DNA of 64,000 bases from Rickettsia endosymbiont of Culicoides impunctatus (lineage in GTDB: Bacteria; Pseudomonadota; Alphaproteobacteria; Rickettsiales; Rickettsiaceae), in assembly GCA_020410785.1 (NCBI GenBank), contig CP084573.1, positions 1,116,001 to 1,180,000 of the forward strand. The letters run 5' to 3'. Below the pieces are notes generated by a model. It ran no database searches and was not told the origin of the DNA. It worked only from the letters and a program-made list of their open reading frames with translations. Both the position numbers and the translations under genes were made by a program. Shown here one piece after another: positions 7,417 to 17,861 of the stretch. Every line of letters begins with the position of its first letter. Position 1 is the stretch's first letter.

Positions 7417-8958
7417 ATGGTTAAAAAAAGTTCTATAACCAAAGAGGCAGAGAGTCATTTGCCTTCTTCTACGAATTCTGTAGGCACGATGCTTGCTCTC
7501 TCAGGTGGTGGGGTCAAGGGAGTTATGCAGTTGGAGATGCTTGCAGAAATGGAAAGCCAAACGGGTATGCCTGTATCTAAAATGTTTCAAACTTCTACTG
7601 GTACTAGTGTTGGTGGATTAATTGCAGTCTTATTAGCAATCCCTAAAGAACCTGGATCAACAGAACCGCGTTTTTCAGCGGCAGAAGCTTTAGAACTATT
7701 TGAAAATACTACCACTGATATTTTCCCTCAACACTGGTATCATGTAGGAAAAATGGGGCAAATATTTAGTCATAAATATAGCCAAAAACCTCTTAAGGCA
7801 CTATTGGACAAATATTTAGGTGATATGAAGCTTGAGGATCTTCTAGGTCGTGTTCTTATAACGACTTTTGACTTAAATGCAAAAGAATCTATTAAGATTT
7901 TTGATAGTCATAATGCTCCTGGTGTTAAAGCAAAAGATGTAATCCTCGCTACTACAGCAGCTCCTAGCTATTTTAAAAGTGTGAAGTTTGATGATGAGAA
8001 CGGTGTAAGTCGTGTTCTTGTTGATGGGGGGGTAGGTTATAATCGTCCAGCGGCAGAAGCTATAAAATATCTTAAAACTGGGTTAAATCGTGATCAACAA
8101 GGAGAGATGTTAGATGACATGACGCTTGTTGCCCTTAACTTTAAATCACCCAATGAAAAAAAAGATCCTCTACCACCTCACCTTGATGGTCTATTACCTC
8201 AGATGGCTAATGGGCTAGTGGGTGACATAATGAAAGCTGCTCAAGACGCTGCTACAGCAGAAGTTAAACGAGACTTAGCAGAAGATGGGCAATTTACAGA
8301 ATTTTTACTTCCTGTACCAAAAGGGTCTACGAAATTAGATAATTCTAAACCAGAGAATATGGCTAAATTAAAAAAGGCTGCTGAGAAATATGTAGAAGAT
8401 AATAAAGAATTGATTGAAAAACTATGCACAACATTGGTTAAGAATGTTCAAGCTAGAGAGGAAAACTTAAAACTTCATGATGCACAAAGTGTTGAGGAGT
8501 CTAGTGTTCTTAGCGAGGATAAAAAGAGCGATAATATTGACAAAAAAGGACAAGATAAGGATACTGTTAATACTCACGTAATATCAGAAGAATTTGAAGC
8601 AAAATTAGCGATAAACTTAACTGAGAAGCAAGTTGATTCTTTAAAAGAAGGCTTGATGAAATTATCACCCAAAGAATATGATGTTCTGCAAGTATTCTTA
8701 AAAGGATTAAATGATGTACAGCTTGTATCTTTGTCCAAGCATCTTCCTTTCATTGCTGATGGTAATTTTGCAAATACCAATATATCTGAGTTTACCACTT
8801 TTCAGAATAAATTTCTTAAATTTTTTAGCTCAATGTTTGAGCATGAAGATAATATTATTAATGATACTATTCTCAGCTGTACTCAAGAATACCATAATGA
8901 AGTAGCTTGTGATGGAAGGGGGTCAGAGGTAGCACATTATGTTGATATGGTGTATTAA
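7417..8958 (+). CDS. Patatin-like phospholipase, probable secreted effector
   Basis: Patatin-family enzymes cleave acyl chains from phospholipids (PLA2-like) with a Ser-Asp dyad. Residues 25-210 carry the complete set: oxyanion loop GGGVKG at 30-35, nucleophile elbow GTSVG with Ser64, and the catalytic Asp in VDGGVG (Asp203). About 200 further residues follow; from about 350 they are charged and low in complexity, then turn helical (410-513), with no domain I recognise. No signal peptide is visible, as in rickettsial Pat1/Pat2, which reach the host without a Sec signal and aid phagosome or membrane lysis. Assignment to Pat1 or Pat2 is not possible by eye. The catalytic residues are intact. 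Confidence 0.9.
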   Translation: MVKKSSITKEAESHLPSSTNSVGTMLALSGGGVKGVMQLEMLAEMESQTGMPVSKMFQTSTGTSVGGLIAVLLAIPKEPGSTEPRFSAAEALELFENTTTDIFPQHWYHVGKMGQIFSHKYSQKPLKALLDKYLGDMKLEDLLGRVLITTFDLNAKESIKIFDSHNAPGVKAKDVILATTAAPSYFKSVKFDDENGVSRVLVDGGVGYNRPAAEAIKYLKTGLNRDQQGEMLDDMTLVALNFKSPNEKKDPLPPHLDGLLPQMANGLVGDIMKAAQDAATAEVKRDLAEDGQFTEFLLPVPKGSTKLDNSKPENMAKLKKAAEKYVEDNKELIEKLCTTLVKNVQAREENLKLHDAQSVEESSVLSEDKKSDNIDKKGQDKDTVNTHVISEEFEAKLAINLTEKQVDSLKEGLMKLSPKEYDVLQVFLKGLNDVQLVSLSKHLPFIADGNFANTNISEFTTFQNKFLKFFSSMFEHEDNIINDTILSCTQEYHNEVACDGRGSEVAHYVDMVY

Positions 8959-9022
8959 TTGAGCTGTAAGTGGGTTGTAGTAAAGTACGATATCTCATAG
9001 CACCATACATTAACCCTCAACC

Positions 9023-9104
9023 GTCATTGCGAGGAGGCGTGAGCAGACGGAGCAATCCAATAAATGTGGGTTGCCACGACCTACTTGCGTGGTCTCGCAA
9101 TGAC
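9023..9104. repeat. Family A palindrome upstream of MFS pseudogene
   Basis: GTCATTGCGAGG at 9023 is mirrored by TCTCGCAATGAC ending at 9104, with the internal arms GCAATCCA and GGGTTGCC. It lies between the patatin and MFS genes. Confidence 0.8.
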
Positions 9105-9184
9105 ACATATAGAGATTATGTTTAACAAAATAACCACTGGGGAAATATTAACTATAGGAAGTCAACAGCAACATTGAGTCAATT

Positions 9185-10514
9185 ATGAGTACATTAGTTC
9201 AAGAAAATACCAGGATTATTCCTAACCGGCAAATCAACCTTACAAAAGAACAAAAAGAAGCAGTTGGGCTGCTGTCAATAGGAACGTTACTTGAATATTT
9301 TGACTTGATGCTCTACATTCATATGGCAGTATTGTTGAATGAGTTATTTTTTCCAAAAACTGATCCGCACACTGCTACTCTGTTGTCGGCTTTTGCTTTC
9401 TGTGCTACTTTTGTTTTTCGACCAATTGGTGCTTTGCTATTTGGTTGGATGGGTGATAAAGTAGGTCGTAAAGCTACACTAGTTGTCACAACTTTCATGA
9501 TGGCATGTTCTTGTTTGATGATGTTTATTTTGCCGACTTATGCCCAAATTGGCATTACCGCTTCGGTATTAATCACCATTTGTCGGATATTTCAAGGTAT
9601 ATCATCCTTGGGAGAAGTAATAGGGGCAGAATTATATTTAACGGAAATGACTAAACCACCTTTACAAATACCCTGTTGTTGGTGTCATTTCAATATTTGC
9701 TGATCTAGGTGGAGTATTTGCTATAGGTATCGCAGCACTGATTACTGCATATAGCTTTAATTGGCGATATGCTTTTTTATTTGGTGTAGTGATTGCCTTG
9801 GTGGGAGGTATAGCAAGAACACGACTGAGAGAAACACCAGAATTTGCTGATGCAACCAGAAGGCTAGTAAATAAACTTAAAACTTTTGGTCTAGAAAAAA
9901 AAGATATTACTAATCAAGAAATGTTAAATGAGAAAGTTAGCATAAAAACTATATTAGCTTATTTGTCAATTGAATCGACTGGACCAATTTGGTTTTATTT
10001 CGTATATATGCATTGTGCTACTATACTGAAAATCACCTTCAATTATAGTGCTGAACAAATTATTAGCCACAATTTCATTGTTGTAGTAGCGAGATTCATT
10101 ACTGCTATTCTATATGCTTATTTGAGTTATAAAATATGTCCACTAAAAATTTTAAAAATGAAATTAGTAATTTGTGCTAGTATTATTATATTTGTGCCAT
10201 ATATATTAACTAGCATCCCATCGCCTTTTTATTTATTATTATTGCAGTTTTTTATATTGCTATTTAAAACTGGAATATTTCCAGCTGCTCCAATAATTTA
10301 TAAACAGTTTCCTGTATTTAAACGTTTTAGATGTGTTAGTATCTCATTTGCTGTGATACGGGCAACAATGTATATTGTTACGTCTTTTGGGCTAATCTAT
10401 TTGATAGATTCTTTTGGTAATGGGGGCATAGTAATATTATTTGTACCCTTCCTTGTGGCATATGGATTTGCCTTGCGTCATTTTGAAATATTGGAGAAGT
10501 TACGCAATGTTTAA
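9185..10514 (+). pseudogene. MFS transporter, frameshifted (one extra A)
   Basis: Two frames together give a complete MFS permease. The N-terminal half (9185-9703) contains EYFDLMLYIHMAVLLNELFFP and the signature GALLFGWMGDKVGRK. The C-terminal half is open from before 9789 to 10514. Aligned with the paralogue at 18836-20199, the break falls after PPLQ at the A-run 9666-9668: removing one A restores YPVVGVISIFADLGGVFAIG and the rest of the protein. If the base call is right the gene is broken or needs slippage; a sequencing error is also possible. It is convergent with the SpoT-HD gene, 23 bp apart. Confidence 0.85.
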
Positions 10515-10537
10515 TAATTTAATAAGTAATTTCTAGC

Positions 10538-11182
10538 TTATTTGTTATATTCTCTACATATAGAATTATAGCATAATTCATACAAATGGTTCTCCAATTT
10601 TATATAGCCAAAATAAGTGCATACTGCTAGAAAACTCTGTACTGTTTCACCAACTATCTTCTTAATCTTCTCAGGAGATTTTGCACCAATAGTTTGCATA
10701 TTATGAATTCGATCAAATAGTTTTATTATTAAGATATCTTTCTTATTTTGAGAATATAATATACTCATTGTCTCTGCCGCACTAATCTTCCCATAAGATT
10801 TTACCTGAGTCAAATCTACCACTTGATTAGTAATTTGCTCACCAAAATCCCTAGCAATCATATCTTCAGTAAGAGTTGTGTCTTCAATAGTATCGTGCAG
10901 TAAACTAGTAATAATCATGTCAGTTCTGTAATATTTTGGCATATTTAGTGCGCTATATTCGGCAACCATGTACGCTACCTCTATTTGATGGGAGTAATAT
11001 GGATCGCCGGATTGTCGCATTTGGCTGCCATGATATTCTTTGGCATAATAGATACCTTTTTTAACCTCATCCATATTTACTGGTATAGTTACTTGTTGGT
11101 TCAGTTCGGATAATTTATTTACTAACCTCTCAGAATATTTACAATTTACATACTTTGTTTCCCAATTATTAATATCTTCCAT
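10538..11182 (-). CDS. Stand-alone SpoT/RelA HD-domain protein (ppGpp hydrolase-like)
   Basis: In RelA/SpoT enzymes the HD domain removes pyrophosphate from (p)ppGpp. This 214-residue product covers only that domain: RQSGDPYYSH with His65, LLHDTIEDT with His96-Asp97, and IKLFDRIHNMQT with Asp157 supply the metal-binding HD residues. The synthetase, TGS and ACT regions of a full SpoT are absent, so it may act as a small alarmone hydrolase. Rickettsial genomes, including their integrative RAGE elements, carry many such split spoT genes. It is tail-to-tail with an MFS gene. A frameshifted paralogue lies at 18.2 kb. Confidence 0.85.
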   Translation of the reverse strand: MEDINNWETKYVNCKYSERLVNKLSELNQQVTIPVNMDEVKKGIYYAKEYHGSQMRQSGDPYYSHQIEVAYMVAEYSALNMPKYYRTDMIITSLLHDTIEDTTLTEDMIARDFGEQITNQVVDLTQVKSYGKISAAETMSILYSQNKKDILIIKLFDRIHNMQTIGAKSPEKIKKIVGETVQSFLAVCTYFGYIKLENHLYELCYNSICREYNK

Positions 11183-11458
11183 TTTAATACCTATGTTATT
11201 TTAATTATAAAGTATACTAAACTAAAAATTAAAATACTAGCAAATAATATATTATATGCTTCTTAAAATAATAAGTATTCTGTTATATTTAAGTTACATC
11301 CTTCTATATTGAGACCGTGATATTGTTACAACTAGACATTTGTTATTTCAGCTTAATCTATAATTATTTTTTTAGATCACTTAAGTGAAACCATAAAATA
11401 TTATATACTAAGCATATTAATGTAAAATGTAAGTAAGTTTAGTACGATTAAGTCAACT

Positions 11459-11662
11459 ATGAATAAATTAGTTCAAGAAAACACCAGGAGCAGGGTAAGA
11501 AAAAATGAAGGTGCTAAATTCTGGGTGCAAGTAGTTACTGAGTTAAAAAATCGAGGAGTAGAACAAATATATGTTGCTTGTGTTGATGGGTTAAAGGGCT
11601 TTCCAGAAGCAATAAGCAGCATATTTCCAAACACTATAGTTGCAGTTATGTATAGTTCATAG
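11459..11662 (+). pseudogene. MFS leader fused to IS256-family transposase fragment
   Basis: The first 10 codons (MNKLVQENTR) and their upstream AGTCAA-TATG context resemble the start of the MFS gene at 9185 (MSTLVQENTR). From about residue 19 the sequence is FWVQVVTELKNRGVEQIYVACVDGLKGFPEAI, which I recognise as the core of IS256/Mutator-type transposases around a catalytic Asp. The frame stops soon after and has no DDE completion. It looks like a recombination scar left by an insertion sequence, not a working gene. Confidence 0.7.
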
Positions 11663-11678
11663 CAGAAGAGTATACCGT

Positions 11679-12464
11679 TTACACTCCATGACGTTGTATT
11701 ATTTGGCTTTTTATTTCTGCAATAGCTTTAGCTGGATTTAAACCTTTTGGACAAGTTTTGGTACAGTTCATAATTGTATGACAACGATATAGCTTAAACG
11801 GATCTTCTAAAGCATCTAAACGCTCTCCAGTATACTCATCCCTAGAATCAGCAATCCACCGATAAGCTTGTAGTAAAATCGCAGGACCTAAATATTTATC
11901 ACCATTCCACCAATAGCTTGGGCAGGAGGTGGAACAACATGCACATAATATACATTCATATAGCCCATCTAATTTTTCTCTATCCTTAAGCGACTGTAAT
12001 CTTTCACTATTGGAAGGAGGAAGAGTATCAGTTTTTAACCAAGGTTCTATCGATTCATATTGAGCATAAAAATGCGACATATCAGGTACTAAATCTTTTA
12101 CTACTTTCATATGTGGTAAGGGATATATCTTAATATCACCACAAATTTCTTCAATAGGTTTAATGCAGGCAAGTGTATTAGTTCCATCTATATTCATTGC
12201 ACAACTACCACAAATCCCCTCACGACAAGAGCGTCTGAAAGTCAAAGTAGAATCTATTTCATTTTTTATTTTAATTAAGGCATCTAGAACCATGGGGCCT
12301 GTTTTGTCTAGATCTAACTCGTAAATATCAATTCTAGGGTTTTCCTCAGAATCTGGATCATATCTATAAATCCTAACATTACGTAACTTAGCCGATTTCC
12401 CAGAATATTTATGTACTATACCTTTACCGACTTTAGAATTAGGTGGTAATCTAAGTTCTGCCAT
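11679..12464 (-). CDS. sdhB: Succinate dehydrogenase iron-sulfur subunit
   Basis: Carries electrons from the flavoprotein SdhA to ubiquinone in complex II. The 261-residue product has the N-terminal 2Fe-2S ferredoxin domain (CREGICGSC then a distal Cys) and the C-terminal domain with [16 protein letters not shown] and [17 protein letters not shown] for the 4Fe-4S and 3Fe-4S clusters. All cluster ligands are present. sdhA, sdhC and sdhD are not in the window. It follows ftsH by 14 bp on the same strand and is probably co-transcribed with the tilS-ftsH group. Confidence 0.97.
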   Translation of the reverse strand: MAELRLPPNSKVGKGIVHKYSGKSAKLRNVRIYRYDPDSEENPRIDIYELDLDKTGPMVLDALIKIKNEIDSTLTFRRSCREGICGSCAMNIDGTNTLACIKPIEEICGDIKIYPLPHMKVVKDLVPDMSHFYAQYESIEPWLKTDTLPPSNSERLQSLKDREKLDGLYECILCACCSTSCPSYWWNGDKYLGPAILLQAYRWIADSRDEYTGERLDALEDPFKLYRCHTIMNCTKTCPKGLNPAKAIAEIKSQIIQRHGV

Positions 12465-12478
12465 ATCTATTCCCCACT

Positions 12479-14365
12479 CTACAAGTCTTTTTTCCGGCTT
12501 GGTTTTTTAATTTTTATAGTACCATTATCATCATTGCTCATTGGAAATAAATTTGCCTCTTCTGAATTCATAGCTCTGCCACTAAGCAAGTTTTTAATCT
12601 GTTGCCCTGACAATGTTTCATGCTCAATTAATATTTTGGCTAATAGATGGAGTTCACTAATATGCTCAGTTAGTATATTTTTTGCTAAATCGTAACCTTT
12701 CTCAACAAAATTTTTCACTTCCCTATCAATTAATTCTGCGGTATGTACAGAAGTATGACCTTCCCCCCTACCACTAGCATACATATCTTCATTGCTCGAG
12801 CCATGATATACAGGTCCTATTGCATCACTTAGCCCCCAATCGGTTACCATAGCTCTAGCCATTCTGGTTGCCATTTTAATATCAGAAGAAGCACCAGAAG
12901 TAACTTTGTCTTTACCAAAAATAAGCTCTTCAGCTACTCTGCCTGCCATTGCTACCGCTATGTCAGCTTCCATTTTATCACGCTGTATAGAAAACCGATC
13001 ATTTTCAGGTAATCTCATTACCATACCAAGTGCTTTACCTCTTGGAATAATAGTTGCTTTATGAATTGGATCAGAAGCTGGGCAGTAAAGCCCAACTAAT
13101 GCATGCCCACCTTCATGATAGGCAGTTAGTTTTTTCTGCTCATCTGACATAATCATAGAACGTCTTTCCACGCCCATTAACACCTTATCTTTTGCTTCCT
13201 CTAACTCCAGCATATTAACTTCTTTCTTGCCTTTACGAGCAGCAATTAATGCCGATTCGTTGACAAGATTAGCAAGCTCTGCCCCTGAGAATCCAGGAGT
13301 TCCTCTAGCTATGGTTCTAGGTATTATATTCTTAGCACATTTTATCTTCTTCAAATGTACTTGTAAAATTTGTTCTCTACCATCAATATCTGGATTAGGT
13401 ACAGTAATTTGACGATCAAACCTTCCGGGTCTTAGTAAGGCAGTGTCAAGTACATCAGGTCTGTTAGTTGCCGCAATAATCACTACTCCTTCATTATCTT
13501 CAAACCCATCCATTTCAACTAACATCTGATTCAATGTTTGTTCACGCTCATCGTTACCACCGCCCATGCCAATACCTCTGTGACGACCTACAGCATCTAT
13601 TTCGTCAATAAAGATTATGCAAGGGGCATTATGCTTTCCTTGTTCGAACATATCACGTACACGGCTTGCCCCCACACCAACAAACATTTCAACAAAATCA
13701 GAACCAGAAATACTAAAGAACGGAACATTTGCCTCACCTGCTATAGCTCTTGCTAACAGAGTTTTACCTGTTCCAGGTGATCCTATTAACAAACAGCCTT
13801 TGGGGATTTTACCACCAAGTTTCTGGAATTTGCTTGGATCTCTAAGAAAATCAACAATTTCAGTTAATTCTTCTTTAGCTTCATCAATACCAGCAACATC
13901 TTTAAAAGTAACTTTTGGCCCCTTATCTGAAACTAGCTTGGCTTTAGATTTGCCAAAGCCCATAGCTTTTCCACCGCCTTGCATTTGACGCATGAAAAAT
14001 ATCCAGCCACCTATCAACAAAATCATTGGAAACCACGAAATGAATATGCTAAACAACAGGTTCATTTTGGTATCAGGAGGTATTACTTCAATATATACAC
14101 CGTTACTACTTAGGCGATTTATTAAATCTGGATAGTCAGGAGCATAAGTTGAAAAAGCTGTTCCATCACTTAGATTTCCATCGATTATTCTACCCTGAAT
14201 TTTAACAGAACTAACTGCTTTTTCATCAATTTTGGTTAAAAAATCTGAGAAAGAAATATTACTCTTTCCTCCAATAAAACCATCATTTTGAAATGCATGA
14301 AAAACAAGTACCATTAAAACAAAAATCGATACCCAAATTAGAACATTCTTACCTTGATTATTCAT
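12479..14365 (-). CDS. ftsH: ATP-dependent zinc metalloprotease FtsH
   Basis: A membrane-anchored hexameric AAA+ protease that degrades misfolded membrane proteins and short-lived regulators. Two N-terminal transmembrane segments (about 8-25 and 105-125) flank a periplasmic domain. The AAA module has Walker A GSPGTGKT near residue 197 (Ser replaces the usual second Pro-adjacent residue), Walker [12 protein letters not shown], and a second region of homology ending LLRPGRFDR. The protease carries zinc motif HEGGH near 416. The length of 628 is normal. It sits 11 bp after tilS and 14 bp before sdhB; tilS-ftsH linkage is widespread. Confidence 0.97.
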   Translation of the reverse strand: MNNQGKNVLIWVSIFVLMVLVFHAFQNDGFIGGKSNISFSDFLTKIDEKAVSSVKIQGRIIDGNLSDGTAFSTYAPDYPDLINRLSSNGVYIEVIPPDTKMNLLFSIFISWFPMILLIGGWIFFMRQMQGGGKAMGFGKSKAKLVSDKGPKVTFKDVAGIDEAKEELTEIVDFLRDPSKFQKLGGKIPKGCLLIGSPGTGKTLLARAIAGEANVPFFSISGSDFVEMFVGVGASRVRDMFEQGKHNAPCIIFIDEIDAVGRHRGIGMGGGNDEREQTLNQMLVEMDGFEDNEGVVIIAATNRPDVLDTALLRPGRFDRQITVPNPDIDGREQILQVHLKKIKCAKNIIPRTIARGTPGFSGAELANLVNESALIAARKGKKEVNMLELEEAKDKVLMGVERRSMIMSDEQKKLTAYHEGGHALVGLYCPASDPIHKATIIPRGKALGMVMRLPENDRFSIQRDKMEADIAVAMAGRVAEELIFGKDKVTSGASSDIKMATRMARAMVTDWGLSDAIGPVYHGSSNEDMYASGRGEGHTSVHTAELIDREVKNFVEKGYDLAKNILTEHISELHLLAKILIEHETLSGQQIKNLLSGRAMNSEEANLFPMSNDDNGTIKIKKPSRKKDL

Positions 14366-14376
14366 CTACAACTCAC

Positions 14377-15690
14377 CTAACAGAAATGCGTAAAACGCGA
14401 TACAAAATTTGGAGAAAAAGAAACATCAAGCCCCTTACTCAACCCCTCATCATTATAGTAGGATATATGGGGTATGGCTATAACTTTTTCAAGTATCTTG
14501 ACTACTGGTAGAGTGAATAAAATAGCAACATGGTTATTGAAACTTGTCTCTTTTAGTATTGTTAAATCTAAATCTTTTCTTATTTTACTATAATCTTTGA
14601 TCGTTAAATTACTTACTAAGTAGCCTGAATTATTTGCAAAGCTTCCTGTAAAACGGAATCTACCATCCCAAATATCTATATTGTTAAGTTTAATGTCCAT
14701 CGGCAAACTTCTGCCAAATTCCCGGCAAATTATTAAATTATTATTAATTTTTTTTATCACACAACCATGTAATGTTTTAGTAAAATTCATTTGTTGTTGT
14801 AATAATATCACTATTATCCTTATTGACTCTGATCTACTACTACGATTTTTACCACTAATAATGATAAGGACAAAACTAATTAACTGTAGTATTATTTCGC
14901 TAGCAAATCCTGTAATCTGTAATAAATTTATAGTAGCAAAACCGAATTGATAAATTTTTACTGATTCGGCAATGCAAGCGATTAATTCAGGTTGCAATTT
15001 TTCTTCTACTAATTGGTTAATTGTAGATTGCTGGGAAATTATTTGATTTTTTACATATTCTCCTTCTTGAGCTAGTTTTTTTCTAATAATATTTCGTTGG
15101 TATTTGTCGGATTTATTCGATTCATCTTCAAACCATTTTATATTATTGGCAATTAAATACGTTACTAACCGTTGTTTTGGTATGTTAAACAATGGTCTCA
15201 CTATTTTAACATTATTATACCAATTAATAGGGCTACCACTAAGTCCAAATATGCTACTTTTTTTTTCTAATCTCAGACAATAATTTTCTATATAATCATC
15301 CAAATGATGGGCTGTCAAAATTGTCAATATATCTAATTTTTTACATAAATCGGTCATTAATTGATAACGCCCTTCTCTTGCCCTTGCTTGTAAATTAGAA
15401 AAATTATTTTGGTGATCGAAGTGAAGTAGATGGTAGTCATACCCCAATTTACGGCTTAAATCCCGAACATACTCATGCTCTAGCTTAGATTGTTCCCGCA
15501 AATGATGGTCAACTAACATCACAACCATACTAATATTTTCATTAATACTATTAGTGCTGACCCATTTATGTGTTAACATTAAAAGGGCTATGGAATCAGC
15601 CCCCCCAGAAACAGCTAAGGCAACAGACCTCTGATGAGGTCTATTGCCAATTAGCTGTTCAATATTCTGCTGAAATTGTTGATAAAGCAT
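14377..15690 (-). CDS. tilS: tRNA(Ile)-lysidine synthetase
   Basis: Converts C34 of the CAU-anticodon tRNA-Ile to lysidine so that it reads AUA. The N-terminal PP-loop ATPase motif SGGADS is at residues 28-33, and LTAHHLDDYIE and ERRARDGRY-like segments follow (here LQARAREGRYQLM). The C-terminal half is long, A/T-rich and weakly conserved, as is common in rickettsial TilS. Length 437 is typical. Its start overlaps the stop of the upstream small exported protein by one base, so translation is probably coupled. Confidence 0.93.
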   Translation of the reverse strand: MLYQQFQQNIEQLIGNRPHQRSVALAVSGGADSIALLMLTHKWVSTNSINENISMVVMLVDHHLREQSKLEHEYVRDLSRKLGYDYHLLHFDHQNNFSNLQARAREGRYQLMTDLCKKLDILTILTAHHLDDYIENYCLRLEKKSSIFGLSGSPINWYNNVKIVRPLFNIPKQRLVTYLIANNIKWFEDESNKSDKYQRNIIRKKLAQEGEYVKNQIISQQSTINQLVEEKLQPELIACIAESVKIYQFGFATINLLQITGFASEIILQLISFVLIIISGKNRSSRSESIRIIVILLQQQMNFTKTLHGCVIKKINNNLIICREFGRSLPMDIKLNNIDIWDGRFRFTGSFANNSGYLVSNLTIKDYSKIRKDLDLTILKETSFNNHVAILFTLPVVKILEKVIAIPHISYYNDEGLSKGLDVSFSPNFVSRFTHFC

Positions 15691-16055
15691 TATTTTTTTT
15701 CAGTAGAGCTAGGATTTTCTTGATCTTTTTTCAAATCTGAAATTCTTTTTTTATATTCTCGTTCTTTAGCAAGATATTTTTGAGCTTCTTGTGAGATTTT
15801 TTTATATAATTCGCGTTTATGACTGTTAATTTTAGCAACTTCTATTCGATATTGTTTTATTTCTTCCCTCAATTCTGCTGAAATTCCTGCAGCATAAGAA
15901 CCGAACTCATCAATAATTTTTTGTAATTCATTATCGCTATTAACCGTAGTTTTACTGGAATTTGACGTTACAGGTGGTGTGGTATTTGCTATACTATTTG
16001 AACTTAATAACAGCAGCCCTATTATAGTAGTAATTAATCTCTTTTTTTTTATCAT
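15690..16055 (-). CDS. Small exported coiled-coil protein, function unknown
   Basis: I do not recognise a family. The 121-residue product has a basic start and a hydrophobic signal peptide (residues 2-24, likely cleavage after SIANA-like SNSIAN), a Thr/Ser-rich spacer, then a charged helix from about residue 44 to 110 with heptad-like spacing (coiled coil). A strong Shine-Dalgarno TAGGAG lies 8 nt before the ATG. It is first in the tilS-ftsH-sdhB run and overlaps tilS by one base. It is probably periplasmic; a role with the envelope protease FtsH is only a contextual guess. Confidence 0.75.
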   Translation of the reverse strand: MIKKKRLITTIIGLLLLSSNSIANTTPPVTSNSSKTTVNSDNELQKIIDEFGSYAAGISAELREEIKQYRIEVAKINSHKRELYKKISQEAQKYLAKEREYKKRISDLKKDQENPSSTEKK

Positions 16056-16197
16056 TTATACACTCCTAAAATATTTTTATATAACTTTTAAAATTTAATT
16101 GCTAAATGTGAAAACTAGCAAAATAAATATACATTATTATCTTTCTTAACACTAATCATAAATTATATGATATACAAAAAGAATTAATCTATTTTAT

Positions 16198-16226
16198 TTG
16201 ACTTTTTGTACATAAACCTATATAAG
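16198..16226 (+). promoter_or_regulatory. Sigma-70 promoter of tlcA
   Basis: TTGACT (16198-16203), a 17-bp spacer and TATAAG (16221-16226) form one of the best promoter matches in the window. Transcription would start near 16233, 25 nt before the tlcA ATG. Confidence 0.6.
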
Positions 16227-16257
16227 TGCACTGATTATATAATGATAATAAAGCAGT

Positions 16258-17754
16258 ATGGATAAGGTAAAAAATAATAGTTATTTCTCAGAAATAAGAA
16301 GAGTGGTTTGGCCAATTGAAGGGCATGAAAATAAGAAGTTTCTGCCTATGGCAGCTATGATGTTTTGCATTTTGCTCAACTATTCCACCCTTAGGTCGAT
16401 AAAAGATGGATTTGTCGTAACAGCTATTGGTCCTGAATCAATAAGTTTTGTAAAAACCTATGTCGTTTTACCAATGGCAATACTATTTATGGTTGCTTAT
16501 GTAAAGCTTTGTGACTTTTTAAAACAAGAAAATGTTTTTTACGCTGTAACCAGTTTCTTTCTGGCATATTTTATATTATTTACTTTCGTATTATACCCAT
16601 ATCCAGAGTTGGTGCATCCTAATCCTGAAACAATTGAGACATTAAGTAATGCGTATCCCAATTTTAAGTGGTTTATTAGGGTAGTTGGTAAGTGGAGTTT
16701 TGCAGTCTTCTATGCTATATCAGAACTTTGGGGAAGTATGATGCTTAGCTTATTATTTTGGCAATTTGCTAACCAAATTACTAAGACTGAAGAGGCAAAA
16801 CGCTTTTATTCTATGTTTGGTATGCTAGCAAATTTATCTTTACCAGTTACTGCCATAATACTTTGCTATTTTTTAAGCACAGAAACTCAAATAGTTGCAG
16901 AACATCTGAAATATACTCCACTATTTGTTATTATGATGGGTAGTGCTGTAGTTATCATGTTATTGTATAGATGGATGAATCAGCATGTTTTAACCGATCC
17001 TACTTTATATGACGCAACGAGTAAAGTAAGCAAGAAAGGCAAGGTTAAGCTATCTCTTATAGAAAGCTTTAAAATGATTTTTAGTTCAAAATATTTAGGG
17101 CTTATTGCTTTACTAATTATATGTTATGGTGTGTCAGTAAATCTTGTAGAAGGTGTATGGAAGTCAAAGATTCAGCAACTATATCCAAACAAAGAAGACT
17201 ATACCATGTATATGGGACAATTTCAGGCTTGGCAAGGTGTGACAGCTATATTATTCATGGTTGTTGGCTCTAATATCTTAAGAAGGGTTTCTTGGTTTAC
17301 CGCCGCGATGATTACTCCTATGATGATGTTAATTACTGGAATTGCTTTTTTTGCCTTCATTTTCTTTGATAGTACTATTGCGATGTATGTTACTGGTCTA
17401 TTCGCTTCTGGACCTTTAGCAGTAGCAGTGATGATAGGAATGATTCAAAATATTTTAAGTAAAGCAACAAAATACTCATTATTTGACGCTACTAAAAATA
17501 TGGCATATATTCCTATTGATAAGGATCTTAGAACAAAAGGACAAGCGGCAGTAGAAGTGATAGGTGGTAGGTTCGGTAAATCTGGTGGTGGTATTATCCA
17601 GTCAACATTCTTTATCTTGCTTCCTACTTTTACCTTCGTTGAAGCTACACCTTATTTTGCTGCTATATTTTTTGTTATCGTAATATTGTGGCTATATACG
17701 ATAAAAGCACTTAATAAGGAGTATCAAGCTCAGCTATCTGATATAGTCAATTGA
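16258..17754 (+). CDS. tlcA: ATP/ADP translocase (nucleotide exchanger)
   Basis: Imports host ATP in exchange for bacterial ADP across the inner membrane, the hallmark energy-parasitism transporter of Rickettsiales, Chlamydiae and plastids. The 498-residue product has 11-12 predicted transmembrane helices and family-typical segments such as [25 protein letters not shown] near the N-terminus and [32 protein letters not shown] near residue 415-445. It has its own strong promoter. The last codons and the stop fall at the edge of a family B repeat (17743-17834). It is full length; which of the five rickettsial paralogues it is cannot be settled by eye, but the length and motifs fit Tlc1. Confidence 0.95.
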   Translation: MDKVKNNSYFSEIRRVVWPIEGHENKKFLPMAAMMFCILLNYSTLRSIKDGFVVTAIGPESISFVKTYVVLPMAILFMVAYVKLCDFLKQENVFYAVTSFFLAYFILFTFVLYPYPELVHPNPETIETLSNAYPNFKWFIRVVGKWSFAVFYAISELWGSMMLSLLFWQFANQITKTEEAKRFYSMFGMLANLSLPVTAIILCYFLSTETQIVAEHLKYTPLFVIMMGSAVVIMLLYRWMNQHVLTDPTLYDATSKVSKKGKVKLSLIESFKMIFSSKYLGLIALLIICYGVSVNLVEGVWKSKIQQLYPNKEDYTMYMGQFQAWQGVTAILFMVVGSNILRRVSWFTAAMITPMMMLITGIAFFAFIFFDSTIAMYVTGLFASGPLAVAVMIGMIQNILSKATKYSLFDATKNMAYIPIDKDLRTKGQAAVEVIGGRFGKSGGGIIQSTFFILLPTFTFVEATPYFAAIFFVIVILWLYTIKALNKEYQAQLSDIVN

Positions 17755-17834
17755 TGCGAGTTACTCGTCGTTCGCCTTTCCATATAGGCTTTGCTCCATC
17801 GCTCCTAAGCACCAAATTCTCCTGAATTAACTAT
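17743..17834. repeat. Family B palindromic element at the tlcA stop
   Basis: Imperfect inverted ends ATAGTCAATT and AATTAACTAT bound 92 bp; the element supplies the last bases and stop codon of tlcA. A 105-bp copy with the same ends and the shared block CACCAAATTCTCCTGAATTA lies at 35458-35562, and a partial inverted copy ends at 47258. Confidence 0.7.
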
Positions 17835-17861
17835 ATTTATCTATTAGAAGATGTTTTAGCT

